In this document: positions 8,370 to 17,269 of the stretch, one piece after another
Position numbering within the stretch: the first letter of the stretch is position 1
Layout: every line of letters begins with the position of its first letter
Assembly: GCA_015061775.1 (NCBI GenBank)
Contig: SUVY01000026.1
Location: forward strand, 1 to 33,603
Length of the DNA: 33,603 nucleotides
Origin: Lentisphaerota bacterium
Lineage (GTDB): Bacteria; Verrucomicrobiota; Lentisphaeria; Victivallales; Victivallaceae
Reading direction: 5' to 3'
Made by a program: the position numbers and the translations under genes
Notes under the pieces: generated by a model
The model's input: the letters and a program-made list of their open reading frames with translations, nothing else
Database searches by the model: none
Told to the model about the DNA's origin: nothing

Positions 8370-9275
8370 ATGCCTGATATATCAGTCATAATTCCGGTCT
8401 ATAATACCGGAGAGATATTGCTGGAAACGGTCAACTCGGTTCTGGAACAGAGTTATTCCGGCTTTGAACTCATCATCGTTGACGATGGCTCAAACCCTGA
8501 AACTCAAAAAATAATATCTTCATTGCAGGATGACCGCATAAGGGTGATCCGTCAGGAAAACTCCGGGGTCGCCTCTGCGCGCAACACCGGAATTTCCGCT
8601 GCGCAGGGCAGATATATCGCGCTGCTCGACCATGATGACCTGTGGCACAAAGATAAACTAGGCATCCAGAAAAAGCTGCTTGACGAAGATCAGGACGCGG
8701 TTCTGGTTTATTCATCCGTTGAGCCGTTCGGATCATCGGATACCATACAGATCCCGGATTACCCTGTCATAAGCGGTAACGTGTTTCTCTCGGAGCTTGA
8801 GCAGAATAAGATACACAGTACGAGCTGTGTGATGTTCAGGCGCAGTACTGTCATGGAAAATGCGGTCAGATTTGTTACTGAAATGGTTCCCTGTGACGAC
8901 TGGCATTTTTATTTGCACCTTGCCCGGTTCGGAAAATTTCTCCACTCAGCGGCGGTTCCGGTATATTACCGTCTGCACAGCGGAAATCAGAGTTCCAATG
9001 TGGCAAAGATGTACCATGCCGGATTACGGGTGCTCGACGATACTGTAAATAATGCCGGAGTGATATCTTCTGAAACATCTGTTCCAATCAGCGAGATTTT
9101 GCAAACCGCAAACCGTCACAAAGCAAAACACCTCCGCGGACTGGCTAATAAAGCTTATGCCGGGCGCGATTACCGTGCGGCGTGCGGATACATCCGCTCG
9201 GAGCTCAAGAGCTGTTTTTCTTTCAAAGCGTGTGCGATTTATTGTGCGGTGAAAATAATGTCGCTTTTCAGATAA
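8370..9275 (+). CDS. Family 2 glycosyltransferase
   Basis: This 301-residue GT-A fold enzyme transfers a sugar from a nucleotide donor, probably onto a surface glycan. SVIIPVYNTGEILLETVNSVL, LIIVDDGS (35-41) and the metal-binding DHDDLW (Asp87-x-Asp89) are typical GT2 motifs; the lipid or polypeptide acceptor is unknown. The last ~30 residues are basic and hydrophobic, suggesting membrane association. It starts one base after the symporter stop, so it is translationally coupled, although the two products have no obvious functional link. A palindromic repeat element follows the stop and may end transcription. Confidence 0.9.
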   Translation: MPDISVIIPVYNTGEILLETVNSVLEQSYSGFELIIVDDGSNPETQKIISSLQDDRIRVIRQENSGVASARNTGISAAQGRYIALLDHDDLWHKDKLGIQKKLLDEDQDAVLVYSSVEPFGSSDTIQIPDYPVISGNVFLSELEQNKIHSTSCVMFRRSTVMENAVRFVTEMVPCDDWHFYLHLARFGKFLHSAAVPVYYRLHSGNQSSNVAKMYHAGLRVLDDTVNNAGVISSETSVPISEILQTANRHKAKHLRGLANKAYAGRDYRAACGYIRSELKSCFSFKACAIYCAVKIMSLFR

Positions 9276-9281
9276 AATACA

Positions 9282-9449
9282 GGCTTTGTTCCCTGTGTTA
9301 AGAGATAGTCAAACAGCTTTTTGAGTAAATTATATAAGTTTTCCGCTTTTCTTGAAGTGGGAAGGGGGGCGGGGGAAGGGCGAAACCTCTTTTCTCGTGA
9401 AAAGAAGTTTCGCCCGTCCCCCGCATCATCTACCAGCATCAGGAACCGC
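9282..9449. mobile_element. MITE-like palindromic element, copy A (degenerate)
   Basis: This non-coding element of about 168 bp lies between two convergent genes. Its core is a 26-bp stem (9369-9394 with 9399-9424) around the loop TCGT with two mismatches. It is the reverse-oriented relative of the element at 26161-26332: both contain the GCTTTTCTTGAAGTGGG segment, the same core palindrome and related ends. The left end GCTTTGTTCCC is conserved; the right end (TAGATGATG side) has decayed and no target duplication is evident. As a long GC-rich hairpin between convergent genes it could act as a bidirectional terminator. Confidence 0.7.
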
Positions 9450-9457
9450 GTCAAATT

Positions 9458-11719
9458 TTACAACGCTTCACCGAAGGGGATGAAGAGGATGTGACCTCCG
9501 GTTTTTCCGTTGCGTTTGCCGATGGAAAAGAGTCTCCACAGAAAGGATGTGCGTTCACTTTCTCCCTCTTTTACGTGGGATATGAAGGGAAACACTATCG
9601 TTTCGCTGCGGTCAGACTCTTTGCGGAAACGGTAGAGCAGATGGAGAATGTGGGTCGATTCTTTGTTGCCAGACTTGCTTCCTCCGGCGAGGATGTGGCA
9701 GAAGTGCCAATGGTAATTGCCGTTGTAGAAGTTTTCTTTCCGGAAAAAGAGACCGTTTCCGATATCCTCTTTCCAGCGCGTGACGGAGAGTTTTTCGAGC
9801 AGTTTTTCGACCTCTTTTTCAGATTCTTTACGGTTGGAAAATGCTCTGTCAGGTATATTCACTCCGAGCTGTGATGCTTTTTCCTGCACCTCACGGCGGG
9901 TGTCGTTGAGTTTTTTCTCTCTTTTGACCAGATTTTCCTCTTCTGCTTTCAATTCTTCAAGGCGGATGAGCTTTTTGTAATGCTCGATTTTGTTTGCGGT
10001 TTTCCAGGCAAGGGCATTTTTTCTGCGTCCGGCAAGGAGCGTTCTCTCTTTTTCCAAAGACTGGAATGCGGTTCCGAGTTCAAGCAGATTTTTCCGGACG
10101 AATTCTGCGGCTTTGTGATCGACTCCCTCTTTAGCCACGGTAAAAGCGAATTTTCCGCGATAGAAGAGCCCCAGTGCGGCATATTTGTTTATTTCTTCGA
10201 CAGTCTGGTATTTTCCGCTCCATTGGCAGTCGCTGCTGTATATCTTTTTGTTTAGTTTGCTTTTTTTGCGGGAGTTTTCCCAATAGATCACAGGAGGCAG
10301 CACCGCCGCTGCCGATTTATCGTAAGTCCGCTCAGACCACGACAACAGCGGCATCGAGAGAAAGAATGAGCGGTCTTTGGAAAAACTTGTTCCGCTCAGC
10401 AGTATGGGGAATACGTATTTGCTTTTATCCGGAGTTTTTGAGCAGTAGAAAAATGGTCCGGCAAGAAACGAACTGAAAGTGCTGGTTTCAAACTGCTCCT
10501 TTTGGGCAAGTTCGCTTTTGTAGATATTGAAAGTATTCCAATCCACCACCTCTTTGGGGAGCCGACAGTCCGGAGAGATTTTTTTCAACTCTTTTTCCAA
10601 TCTCGGAACAGCTTCTGAAAAGGGTTCGTTGTGCCGATACGCTTTGAGTCCGGAAAATATTTCAAATCTTTTGCCTGTGTAGTTTTGCCAGGTGCGGGCT
10701 CCGGATAAGAGAAACGGCAGATATATTCTGTTGTCCCGTGCGTGGTGAGACCAAAATCCCTGCGGGGAAAACGGAGTCGGAAAAACGCTCTCCTTTGAGT
10801 AGAAAAGCAGACCGAACAGCAGGTTTTGCCAGGAGGAGTTTTCACTTTTCGAGCGCATCGCAAGAAAGGGCCCCGCCATATAAAAGCTGTCTTTTCCATC
10901 TGAGCTGTTGGTTGCATGGAACAATGGAATCACTCCGAACGTGTCGCCGGTGACAACGGGACTTGTTTTAAATATCTGCTCTTTCAGCGTATCGAGCTCT
11001 TTTGCCGTTTCCGGCAGCTTGCCGGGAGCGTTGTCTTTCCGGTAACGGTAACTCCACTCATTGCGGAAGGCGTCGGTTATTTTTCTGTGGGAAAATATCC
11101 ATCCGTGCGGAGTATCCGGTTTTTTCACTTCGGTGCTCTTTTCTCCGTAGGCGAGGCAGCAGAAGAAACTTGAGTCTGTGCGGAACGGAAGTTGCGGAGT
11201 AAGTTTTCGGGTGTTTACCGAGCGGATAAAGAGCGGAGTATAATAGTATTTCTTTGTAGTATCGCTCCAGCTCTGATAGGTGAGGGGAATAAATCCGAAG
11301 CCGCGTTTTTCCCAGACGAAATTGGCTATCCAGCCGCTTTTGTCTGAAGTGTTCCACGCGGAGAGCGGAAACAGTACGGAGCAATCGTCTCCCTCCTTGT
11401 TGAAGAGCGGCCGCACAGCAAATCCGTAAGGGTCGCTGTCGATCATCGGCCAGAGGGCGCACCAGTAGTTGTTTGACGCAAAGAAGAAGGGCCAGACATT
11501 GACTAAAGTATCGTTCAAGCCGGCAACTTTTGAGCGGGATATCCTCTGATCACTGCCGAGAGCACGGCTTTTAGCCTGATATTTCCGGCTGCGTATGCGG
11601 TAGGATTTGGGAGCAGAGTATTCATCGATGACCCCTCCGGACATACGGACGGCGCGCTCACTTACTGCGCAGGAGCATAACAGAAGCAGCGGAATAATAT
11701 ATATGATACACTTTTTCAT
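9458..11719 (-). CDS. Uncharacterised lipoprotein with beta-rich body and coiled-coil insert
   Basis: This 753-residue protein has a lipoprotein signal peptide (hydrophobic 5-14, then LCSC with lipid-modified Cys17). The body is rich in aromatic beta-strand-like segments with recurring 'W/F-P-F/L-F' phrases (WPFFFAS, ILFIPFGEAL). Residues ~536-649 are a charged, heptad-like coiled coil of Lys/Glu/Leu. I do not recognise a named family. The repeated strands would fit an envelope-associated beta-sheet protein, but that is inference. AGGAAT precedes the ATG. It is a monocistronic unit with its own promoter, divergent from the HD-domain gene. Confidence 0.8.
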   Translation of the reverse strand: MKKCIIYIIPLLLLCSCAVSERAVRMSGGVIDEYSAPKSYRIRSRKYQAKSRALGSDQRISRSKVAGLNDTLVNVWPFFFASNNYWCALWPMIDSDPYGFAVRPLFNKEGDDCSVLFPLSAWNTSDKSGWIANFVWEKRGFGFIPLTYQSWSDTTKKYYYTPLFIRSVNTRKLTPQLPFRTDSSFFCCLAYGEKSTEVKKPDTPHGWIFSHRKITDAFRNEWSYRYRKDNAPGKLPETAKELDTLKEQIFKTSPVVTGDTFGVIPLFHATNSSDGKDSFYMAGPFLAMRSKSENSSWQNLLFGLLFYSKESVFPTPFSPQGFWSHHARDNRIYLPFLLSGARTWQNYTGKRFEIFSGLKAYRHNEPFSEAVPRLEKELKKISPDCRLPKEVVDWNTFNIYKSELAQKEQFETSTFSSFLAGPFFYCSKTPDKSKYVFPILLSGTSFSKDRSFFLSMPLLSWSERTYDKSAAAVLPPVIYWENSRKKSKLNKKIYSSDCQWSGKYQTVEEINKYAALGLFYRGKFAFTVAKEGVDHKAAEFVRKNLLELGTAFQSLEKERTLLAGRRKNALAWKTANKIEHYKKLIRLEELKAEEENLVKREKKLNDTRREVQEKASQLGVNIPDRAFSNRKESEKEVEKLLEKLSVTRWKEDIGNGLFFRKENFYNGNYHWHFCHILAGGSKSGNKESTHILHLLYRFRKESDRSETIVFPFISHVKEGESERTSFLWRLFSIGKRNGKTGGHILFIPFGEAL

Positions 11720-11756
11720 TGGCTGTATTCCTGTTTAAAAGTTACCTGTCTGGGGT

Positions 11757-11785
11757 AATATACATTCATTATATATCAATAGCAA
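11757..11785 (-). promoter_or_regulatory. Promoter of the 753-aa lipoprotein gene
   Basis: On the minus strand TTGCTA (11785-11780), 17-nt spacer, TATATT (11762-11757), about 38 bp upstream of the ATG. It is back to back with the HD-gene promoter. Confidence 0.7.
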
Positions 11786-11806
11786 GTGATTTCTCTTTAA
11801 CGGCAC

Positions 11807-11834
11807 TTGAAAATATTTCAATATGTGCTATTTT
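11807..11834 (+). promoter_or_regulatory. Promoter of the HD-domain gene
   Basis: TTGAAA (11807-11812), 16-nt spacer, TATTTT (11829-11834). The -10 deviates by one base from the window's TATATT consensus. The leader would be only about 15 nt. Confidence 0.6.
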
Positions 11835-11853
11835 TAGCATCCGGAGGATTTAT

Positions 11854-12498
11854 ATGAACGAACAACTGGAACTTGTGGCAGCTCAGCAGTTTGCCGCTGA
11901 AAAACTCGGCGGTTCAGGTGGCTGTCATGATCTCGATCATACCAAGCGCGTACTCGCCAATGCGGAATCTCTGCTTGCGGAAACTCCGCAGGCCGACGCT
12001 TTTTGTGTAAAAATGGCGGTATGGCTTCACGATATCGCGCGTCCGCTCGAGGACGTGGAAAATGGAAAAGTCTGTCACGCCCAGCTCGGAGCCCGTCTCG
12101 CATCAGAGTATCTTTCCGGCAGAGATATTCCGGAAAATACCCGTGAAGCTATCTGCCGCGCCATCGAACGCCACCGTTTCAGAGGTAAGTTCTATCCGGA
12201 AGCCATCGAGGAAAAGATCGTATTCGACGCCGATAAACTCGACTCATTGGGAGCCGTCGGTATTGGCAGAGCGTTTCTTTTCGCCGGAAAATGCGGAGCA
12301 AGATTGCACAACACGAAAGAGGAGGCTCTCTCTTCAGAAGCGTACTCCATCGAGGATACCGCTTACCGGGAGTATCTGGTGAAACTTCATCGGCTGGTTG
12401 ACGTCATGCAGACAGCCCCCGCCCGCCGCATCGCGCAGGAGCGCAGCAAATTCATGCAGGAGTTTTTCCGTCAGCTCGACCTTGAAACAGGCTTGTGA
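11854..12498 (+). CDS. HD-domain metal-dependent phosphohydrolase
   Basis: This 214-residue cytoplasmic protein of the HD superfamily has the metal-ligand pattern His25/His29 (CHDLDHT), the signature HD at 59-60 (VWLHDIARP) and the distal Asp in FDADKLD (124-130), all in the order typical of single-domain HD hydrolases such as YedJ-type proteins. The substrate is unknown; relatives act on nucleotides or other phosphoesters. The ATG at 11854 with GGAGGA at 11843-11848 is clearly preferable to an upstream TTG-started extension, which would run back across the promoter. The stop is one base from that of the convergent glycosyltransferase gene, and no terminator is visible. Confidence 0.88.
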   Translation: MNEQLELVAAQQFAAEKLGGSGGCHDLDHTKRVLANAESLLAETPQADAFCVKMAVWLHDIARPLEDVENGKVCHAQLGARLASEYLSGRDIPENTREAICRAIERHRFRGKFYPEAIEEKIVFDADKLDSLGAVGIGRAFLFAGKCGARLHNTKEEALSSEAYSIEDTAYREYLVKLHRLVDVMQTAPARRIAQERSKFMQEFFRQLDLETGL

Positions 12499-12499
12499 C

Positions 12500-15400
12500 T
12501 CAGGAGCGTTTTTTAAAGACGTTATTGAGTTTGAGAGCAGCCTTGACGGCAAAAGTTTTCCGCTCCTCTTCGAGCTGCTGATTTGCCTTGTTTGCTGAAT
12601 CGAGAGCCGCCTGAGTCTTTGCCAGCTCCTGCTTCAAAGATTCGAGCTGCTGATTGACTTGCGACAGCTGTGTTTCGCGCTCGGCTATGTTGTTTTCATA
12701 CTGTTTTGCGCGTTCCTCAAAAAGTCTTGCGTCTGCGGACAGTTTTTCCTCAGCCATCTCAGCGCGCTTTACATTGTACTCATAGGCTTCGCGGAAATAC
12801 TTTGCCTCTTTCTCGTTATATTCACAAGCTTCGCGGAAAGTTTTTGCCTCTTTCTCATTATATTCGCATGCCTTGCGGTAATTTTCGATATCGACGTCGC
12901 GCTCGTCCAGAAGTTTCTGATAATGGGCGGTTTCCGAAGCAAGTTTCTGAGCGAGAGACTTTGCCTCTTTTTCATTATATTCGCTTGCCTTGCGGAAATT
13001 TTCGATATCTTTGTCGCGCTCCTCGAGAAGTTTCTGATAATGGGCGGTTTCCGAAGCAAGTTTCATCGCGAGCGTTTTTGCGTCCTGCTCGTTGTACTGG
13101 TTTGCCTTGCGGTAGTTTTCGATATCTTTGTCTCTCTCCGCAAGGAGTTTCTGATAATACGCCGTCTCAAATACCAGCTTGTCGGACAGCTCTCTTGAGC
13201 CGTTGAAGAGGGCGATAAATATATCCTCTCCGTCGCGCATTATGGATTTGAGCGCAATAGAAATATCTTCGGCTTCGGGTGTAGTGTCATCCAGAGGAAG
13301 ATTTTTTTCAGTTGCTTCAAAAACGGTTTTCCAATCTTTTTCAAACGGATGGTCAACGAAGCAGGCGAGGGTCTTTTTGCCTTCGCGTCCGAGCTTGTCG
13401 GCGAGTTCCGGGTTTTTCAGCAGGCGGACAGTTTCCTGCGCGAGTGACTTCCAGTCGCCCTGAGCAACTTGAATGTGTCCTGCTGTCCGGCGGAAGAGTT
13501 CGATATTTGGCAGTTCATAAGAGAGCACCGCAAGCGCATTTGCTTTTGCTTCAAATACCGTAAGCGGAAAACACTCTGCTTTCGATGTGGATATATACAA
13601 CGCCGCGCTCTGATAGTAATTTGCGATATCCTTCACAAATCCGGCAAGTACGACGTTATCTTTCAGATTTTTTTCATCTATGGTTTTCAATAACGCAGTA
13701 TAAACGGGGTCATCAGAAGTTTCCGGACATCCGGCGATGATGAGACGCGCGTCAGGAATTTCTTTGACGACTTCTTCGAGAGCAAATACGGCGTCAAGCG
13801 GAGCTTTTTCCGGGCTTATTCTGCCCACCCACAATATATCACAGTTTTGAGTTTTTTCCCGGGGCGCAGCTTCAGTCTCCGCCGTCAGGATGTTTGGAAT
13901 ATACTTCGCATTGCATCCGAGGGTCTTCCACCAAGCATGATCCACTCTTGAGAGCGTGACGAGCCCGTCGGCAAATTTCCAAGTGCGCAGAGCGGTGAAT
14001 TTTGTGAGAGAAAACATATCCATCGCGCAGTATTCGTGCGTTTGCATGATGAAATGCGCTCCGGCGAGTTTAGCCGCGCACAGATCCCAGATCGCGTGCT
14101 GTTCGAGGGAGTCATTGTATAAAACGATATCTATGTTTTCTTCGGAAATAAACTCTTTCCACTCTCTTACTCTCGACGCTATGCAGTCGGCTTCGGCAGT
14201 CCGCAGTCTTCCGGAGGAAAACACTTTGACTTTAGTCTGCTCCGGGATATTATAGCAATTTTCTCCCGGCTCCTCATCGGTCAGGAGAATTGTTTTGTAC
14301 CCCATATCGTTGAGTTTTTCAAGCAGATTGGATATGGTTCTTTCCACTCCGCCCGTGTGCATCCTGAAATAGAACACCGCGACGGTCGATATCTTCTTAC
14401 TGCTGCGCGGAAGCGCGTCCGGAGCAAGCTGAGCGATGAACTCAAGCTCTCTGGAAAAATATTTTTCAGCGAGCTTTATCAACTCTTCTTCGCTGTTTAT
14501 CGTCAGCGCCGGAGCAGGTGTCTCTTGCACGGGAGCAAAAGGCTCTTTGACGGGAAGCGTTTCCTGTTGAACAGCGATTTTGTTTTCGCTTATCAATTCA
14601 AGTCTGCGGCATTTTTCTTCGAGATTGGTGATCGCGTCCGCCTGCATCTGACACCACTTGACGAGCTCCTGCTCGTGGAGCAGTAGCCCCGGAATATCGT
14701 GAGCTTTGACATCCAGAACCTTGTTTTCATGCGCAACAGCTTCCGAAGCGGCTTTGGGTGGAATTGATTTTCTGAACTCTTCGAGCGAAGAAAAACCCTT
14801 CTTATTAAGATAAAAGTTGAGGTGATACTCCCTTATTTCCTGCTCAGACGGGAATGACAAACGCCATTTGTAATACTCATAGTTGAACATGAGCTCATAC
14901 GGAATGATGTAGTTGAGATAGAGAAAATTGAGCTCGTTTATATGTCCGTCTTCCGCGATTTTTCCAGCGAGCAGATCATCTGAAAGTATGGAAAAGGGAC
15001 TGTCTCCCATGACCATCACCGGCTTATCAAACAGCGAGGCTTCGAGCGCCATGCTGGAATTTATGGTGACAAGCTGCTTTATGCGTTTGAAAAAGTGCAC
15101 CGTGGACGGAGAACGGTCAAGGCGCGACGTAAAATAACTCTTGGCTGCGGGGTGGCTGCGGAAAAGGACGTTCTCTTCTCCGAAGTGGAAGTTCACAAAC
15201 TGCTGCAGCTCCTGATTGTTGAAGCCTTTTGAGTAGGCGATGATATTGCTGTCATCATCCACCTGACCGGCAATTCCGGTCTCATAGTCGATGTTTTCTT
15301 CTATGGAGTCGGTTCTTTGGAACTCCTCTTCGCTCATAAAGAGGGCGAGCAGCTCACGTTTGGAGAGCAAATTGCCAGACAGTTCGTCTTTGGATTTTTC

Positions 15401-15970
15401 AAAACGCCTTGCGGCTTCGGTATTTCCGTTGACGCCGGACAAATCCCAGTAGGCGGTCTGCAGATACTGCGGCTTGCGGGTGGGACCTATTTCGGTGTGG
15501 ATGACCGGTATTCCGAGCTCTCTGCCGACATGATCTGCGGAGGGCAGATTGCAGCTGAGCAGCATAGCTTCGACCGGCTCTTTTTTACTGATTTCGGCAA
15601 TGGTTTCCCTCAAAAACTGCATGAGGGGCTCATGGGGCTCAGTCATGAGGTATTTCCAGACAAGATTGTTGGATTTGAATTTTTCTTCAAGATCCGCAAA
15701 GAGTTTCTGGTCGATATTTATGATGTTTTGAGCCGCAACGGTGTTGTTGTCCGGAATGGAATATTCGAGTTTTTCGAGGGTTGCGGGGGCTTTTTCCCAG
15801 CAGTCTTCGGGCAGAGAATCCGGATAGATGAGATTTTTCTCCCAGCCGGTGAACGTGAAGTGTTCGAGGTCTCCGCGGAAATCGCTGAGCTGTTTGTAGA
15901 AAAACCAGAGCTGAGCTCCGAAAAGTTTGTGATATCTTGCGTTGCAGGGCAGTAAAATCGATAAAATCAT
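12500..15970 (-). CDS. Two-domain glycosyltransferase with C-terminal tandem-repeat coiled coil
   Basis: This is an 1156-residue fusion. Residues 1-405 resemble a GT-B capsule-type (KpsC/KpsS-like) domain: paired Rossmann-like halves and NSSMALEASLFDKPVMV (304-320). Residues 430-520 are a linker. Residues 527-880 are a GT4 domain with GGVERTISNLL, ILWVGRISPEKAP (712-724) and the EX7E nucleotide-sugar motif Glu799/Glu807. Residues 925-1140 are a coiled coil built from 39-residue repeats (SETAHYQKLLEERDKDIENF) and then 14-residue repeats ending YNEKEAK. It starts 9 bp after the Wzt stop (GAGGAAACTT ribosome site) and ends a Wzm-Wzt-GT operon, so it probably builds the exported glycan at the inner membrane. 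The coil may scaffold the assembly or measure chain length. Confidence 0.85.
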   Translation of the reverse strand: MILSILLPCNARYHKLFGAQLWFFYKQLSDFRGDLEHFTFTGWEKNLIYPDSLPEDCWEKAPATLEKLEYSIPDNNTVAAQNIINIDQKLFADLEEKFKSNNLVWKYLMTEPHEPLMQFLRETIAEISKKEPVEAMLLSCNLPSADHVGRELGIPVIHTEIGPTRKPQYLQTAYWDLSGVNGNTEAARRFEKSKDELSGNLLSKRELLALFMSEEEFQRTDSIEENIDYETGIAGQVDDDSNIIAYSKGFNNQELQQFVNFHFGEENVLFRSHPAAKSYFTSRLDRSPSTVHFFKRIKQLVTINSSMALEASLFDKPVMVMGDSPFSILSDDLLAGKIAEDGHINELNFLYLNYIIPYELMFNYEYYKWRLSFPSEQEIREYHLNFYLNKKGFSSLEEFRKSIPPKAASEAVAHENKVLDVKAHDIPGLLLHEQELVKWCQMQADAITNLEEKCRRLELISENKIAVQQETLPVKEPFAPVQETPAPALTINSEEELIKLAEKYFSRELEFIAQLAPDALPRSSKKISTVAVFYFRMHTGGVERTISNLLEKLNDMGYKTILLTDEEPGENCYNIPEQTKVKVFSSGRLRTAEADCIASRVREWKEFISEENIDIVLYNDSLEQHAIWDLCAAKLAGAHFIMQTHEYCAMDMFSLTKFTALRTWKFADGLVTLSRVDHAWWKTLGCNAKYIPNILTAETEAAPREKTQNCDILWVGRISPEKAPLDAVFALEEVVKEIPDARLIIAGCPETSDDPVYTALLKTIDEKNLKDNVVLAGFVKDIANYYQSAALYISTSKAECFPLTVFEAKANALAVLSYELPNIELFRRTAGHIQVAQGDWKSLAQETVRLLKNPELADKLGREGKKTLACFVDHPFEKDWKTVFEATEKNLPLDDTTPEAEDISIALKSIMRDGEDIFIALFNGSRELSDKLVFETAYYQKLLAERDKDIENYRKANQYNEQDAKTLAMKLASETAHYQKLLEERDKDIENFRKASEYNEKEAKSLAQKLASETAHYQKLLDERDVDIENYRKACEYNEKEAKTFREACEYNEKEAKYFREAYEYNVKRAEMAEEKLSADARLFEERAKQYENNIAERETQLSQVNQQLESLKQELAKTQAALDSANKANQQLEEERKTFAVKAALKLNNVFKKRS
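12758..13171 (-). repeat. In-gene tandem repeats encoding coiled coil
   Basis: Three 117-bp units (13171-12842, the last shortened) encode 39-residue repeats. Two 42-bp units (12841-12758) encode 14-residue repeats sharing YNEKEAK or a variant. Unit identity is high at the DNA level, so slipped-strand changes in copy number could alter coil length in frame, because 117 and 42 are both multiples of 3. Confidence 0.85.
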
Positions 15971-15979
15971 AAGTTTCCT

Positions 15980-17269
15980 CTACTGGACATCGATTTTGAA
16001 GTTTTCCGGATTTACTGTCAGAAGCGCGCTCGTGGTATCCAGCGGATCGCGTTTGATCGTCTGCAAAGAGGCGGCGTTGAACGGACGGTCATAAAAATCC
16101 TGAGAGAGCTTGTCGGGTTTTATGCCCATGCTGAAGAAAAAGAGTCCGAAAACCGGCATGACGAATTCCCATTCGACCGTTCCGCGCTGTCCTGCTTTGA
16201 GGGCGGGCAGAAATTTCTGAAAATTGACCAGGTTGGTGGAAAAGATATCATTTCCGCGGTTGTCGCGGCAGAGAACTCCGATCTGAGCACCCTCCGGAAC
16301 GTCGCGGTTGGCGGATATACTTATGACCAGTTTGACTTTGTCGCCAACAAAACAGTCGTTGATAAGGTGACCTTTGAGATCATAGAAATCCAGGGCGGTA
16401 ACTTCGACGTCCATGTTTCCTGAGCGTTCTGTAACCTTTTTGCTGAAATCAGGGTCTATTCTGAAGAGCTGAGCTGTATGCGCTTCTCCCTGCTGCTCCA
16501 GAGCCTGCAGCCTTGCCCGCTCTGCGGAGTAAGCGTTGGTGGAGTCGTTCTGATACATTTCGCAGACGTCTTTTGCGTCACCGAAGGCGGCGAGCTCACC
16601 CTGCTTGAGGTAAACAGCTTTTGAGCAGAGGGATTTCACCAGCGCGATATCGTGGCTGACAAACAGGATGGTAGTTCCGCGGTCAACGAGTTTTTTCAGG
16701 CGGTCGAAACACTTTTGCTGGAAGAATATATCACCCACAGAAAGAGCCTCATCGACGATGAGGATATCCGGGTCGAGCATGATCTGGACGGCGAATGCCA
16801 GACGCACGAGCATACCGCTCGAATAGGTCTTGACCGGCTGGGAAATAAAGTCTCCGATATCGGCAAAGTCAATGATCTCCTGATACTTTCTGTTGATATC
16901 GTCTCCTGTGAAACCGAGGACGGCGGCGTTCATAAATACGTTGTCTTTTCCGGAAAACTCAGGATTGAAGCCGCTGCCGAGCTCAAGGAGAGCGGTTATT
17001 CTTCCGTTTGTGGTGATGGAGCCTTCGGTCGAACGTAAAGTTCCTGTGATGATCTGGAGCAGGGTGCTTTTACCTGCTCCATTTCTGCCGATGATGCCGA
17101 CACACTCGCCGCGTTTGATTTCAAAGTTGACGTTTTTCAGAGCCCAGAATTCGCGGTAGAATTTTTTTCTTCCGGCGCAGAGCATCTGCCACAGCCGGTG
17201 GGCGGGCTTGTCGTATATCTCAAAGCATTTGGAAATGCCGTTGACGGAAATGGCGCAATCAGAGTACAT
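15980..17269 (-). CDS. wzt: ABC transporter ATPase for surface polysaccharide export (Wzt-like)
   Basis: This 429-residue ATP-binding subunit drives export of O-antigen-like polysaccharide across the inner membrane together with the adjacent permease. Walker A GRNGAGKST (61-69), signature YSSGM (149-153), Walker B DILIVDE (168-174) and switch His206 are intact. After a linker, residues ~280-429 form an extra beta-sandwich domain of the Wzt C-terminal type, which in E. coli O9a-type systems binds the finished chain end. The start is ATG at 17269 with AAAGGA upstream; a longer frame to 17350 would lie within the permease gene. It overlaps the permease stop by 11 bp. Confidence 0.9.
   Translation of the reverse strand: MYSDCAISVNGISKCFEIYDKPAHRLWQMLCAGRKKFYREFWALKNVNFEIKRGECVGIIGRNGAGKSTLLQIITGTLRSTEGSITTNGRITALLELGSGFNPEFSGKDNVFMNAAVLGFTGDDINRKYQEIIDFADIGDFISQPVKTYSSGMLVRLAFAVQIMLDPDILIVDEALSVGDIFFQQKCFDRLKKLVDRGTTILFVSHDIALVKSLCSKAVYLKQGELAAFGDAKDVCEMYQNDSTNAYSAERARLQALEQQGEAHTAQLFRIDPDFSKKVTERSGNMDVEVTALDFYDLKGHLINDCFVGDKVKLVISISANRDVPEGAQIGVLCRDNRGNDIFSTNLVNFQKFLPALKAGQRGTVEWEFVMPVFGLFFFSMGIKPDKLSQDFYDRPFNAASLQTIKRDPLDTTSALLTVNPENFKIDVQ

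Noticed and set aside
11719-11853. 45-residue N-terminal extension of the HD-domain protein from a TTG start
   Set aside because: It spans both divergent promoters and ignores the strong GGAGGA site before the ATG at 11854.
15317-15955. 212-codon plus-strand frame opposite the 5' part of the double glycosyltransferase
   Set aside because: The minus strand encodes a coherent GT-B domain with a ribosome site; this frame lacks both.
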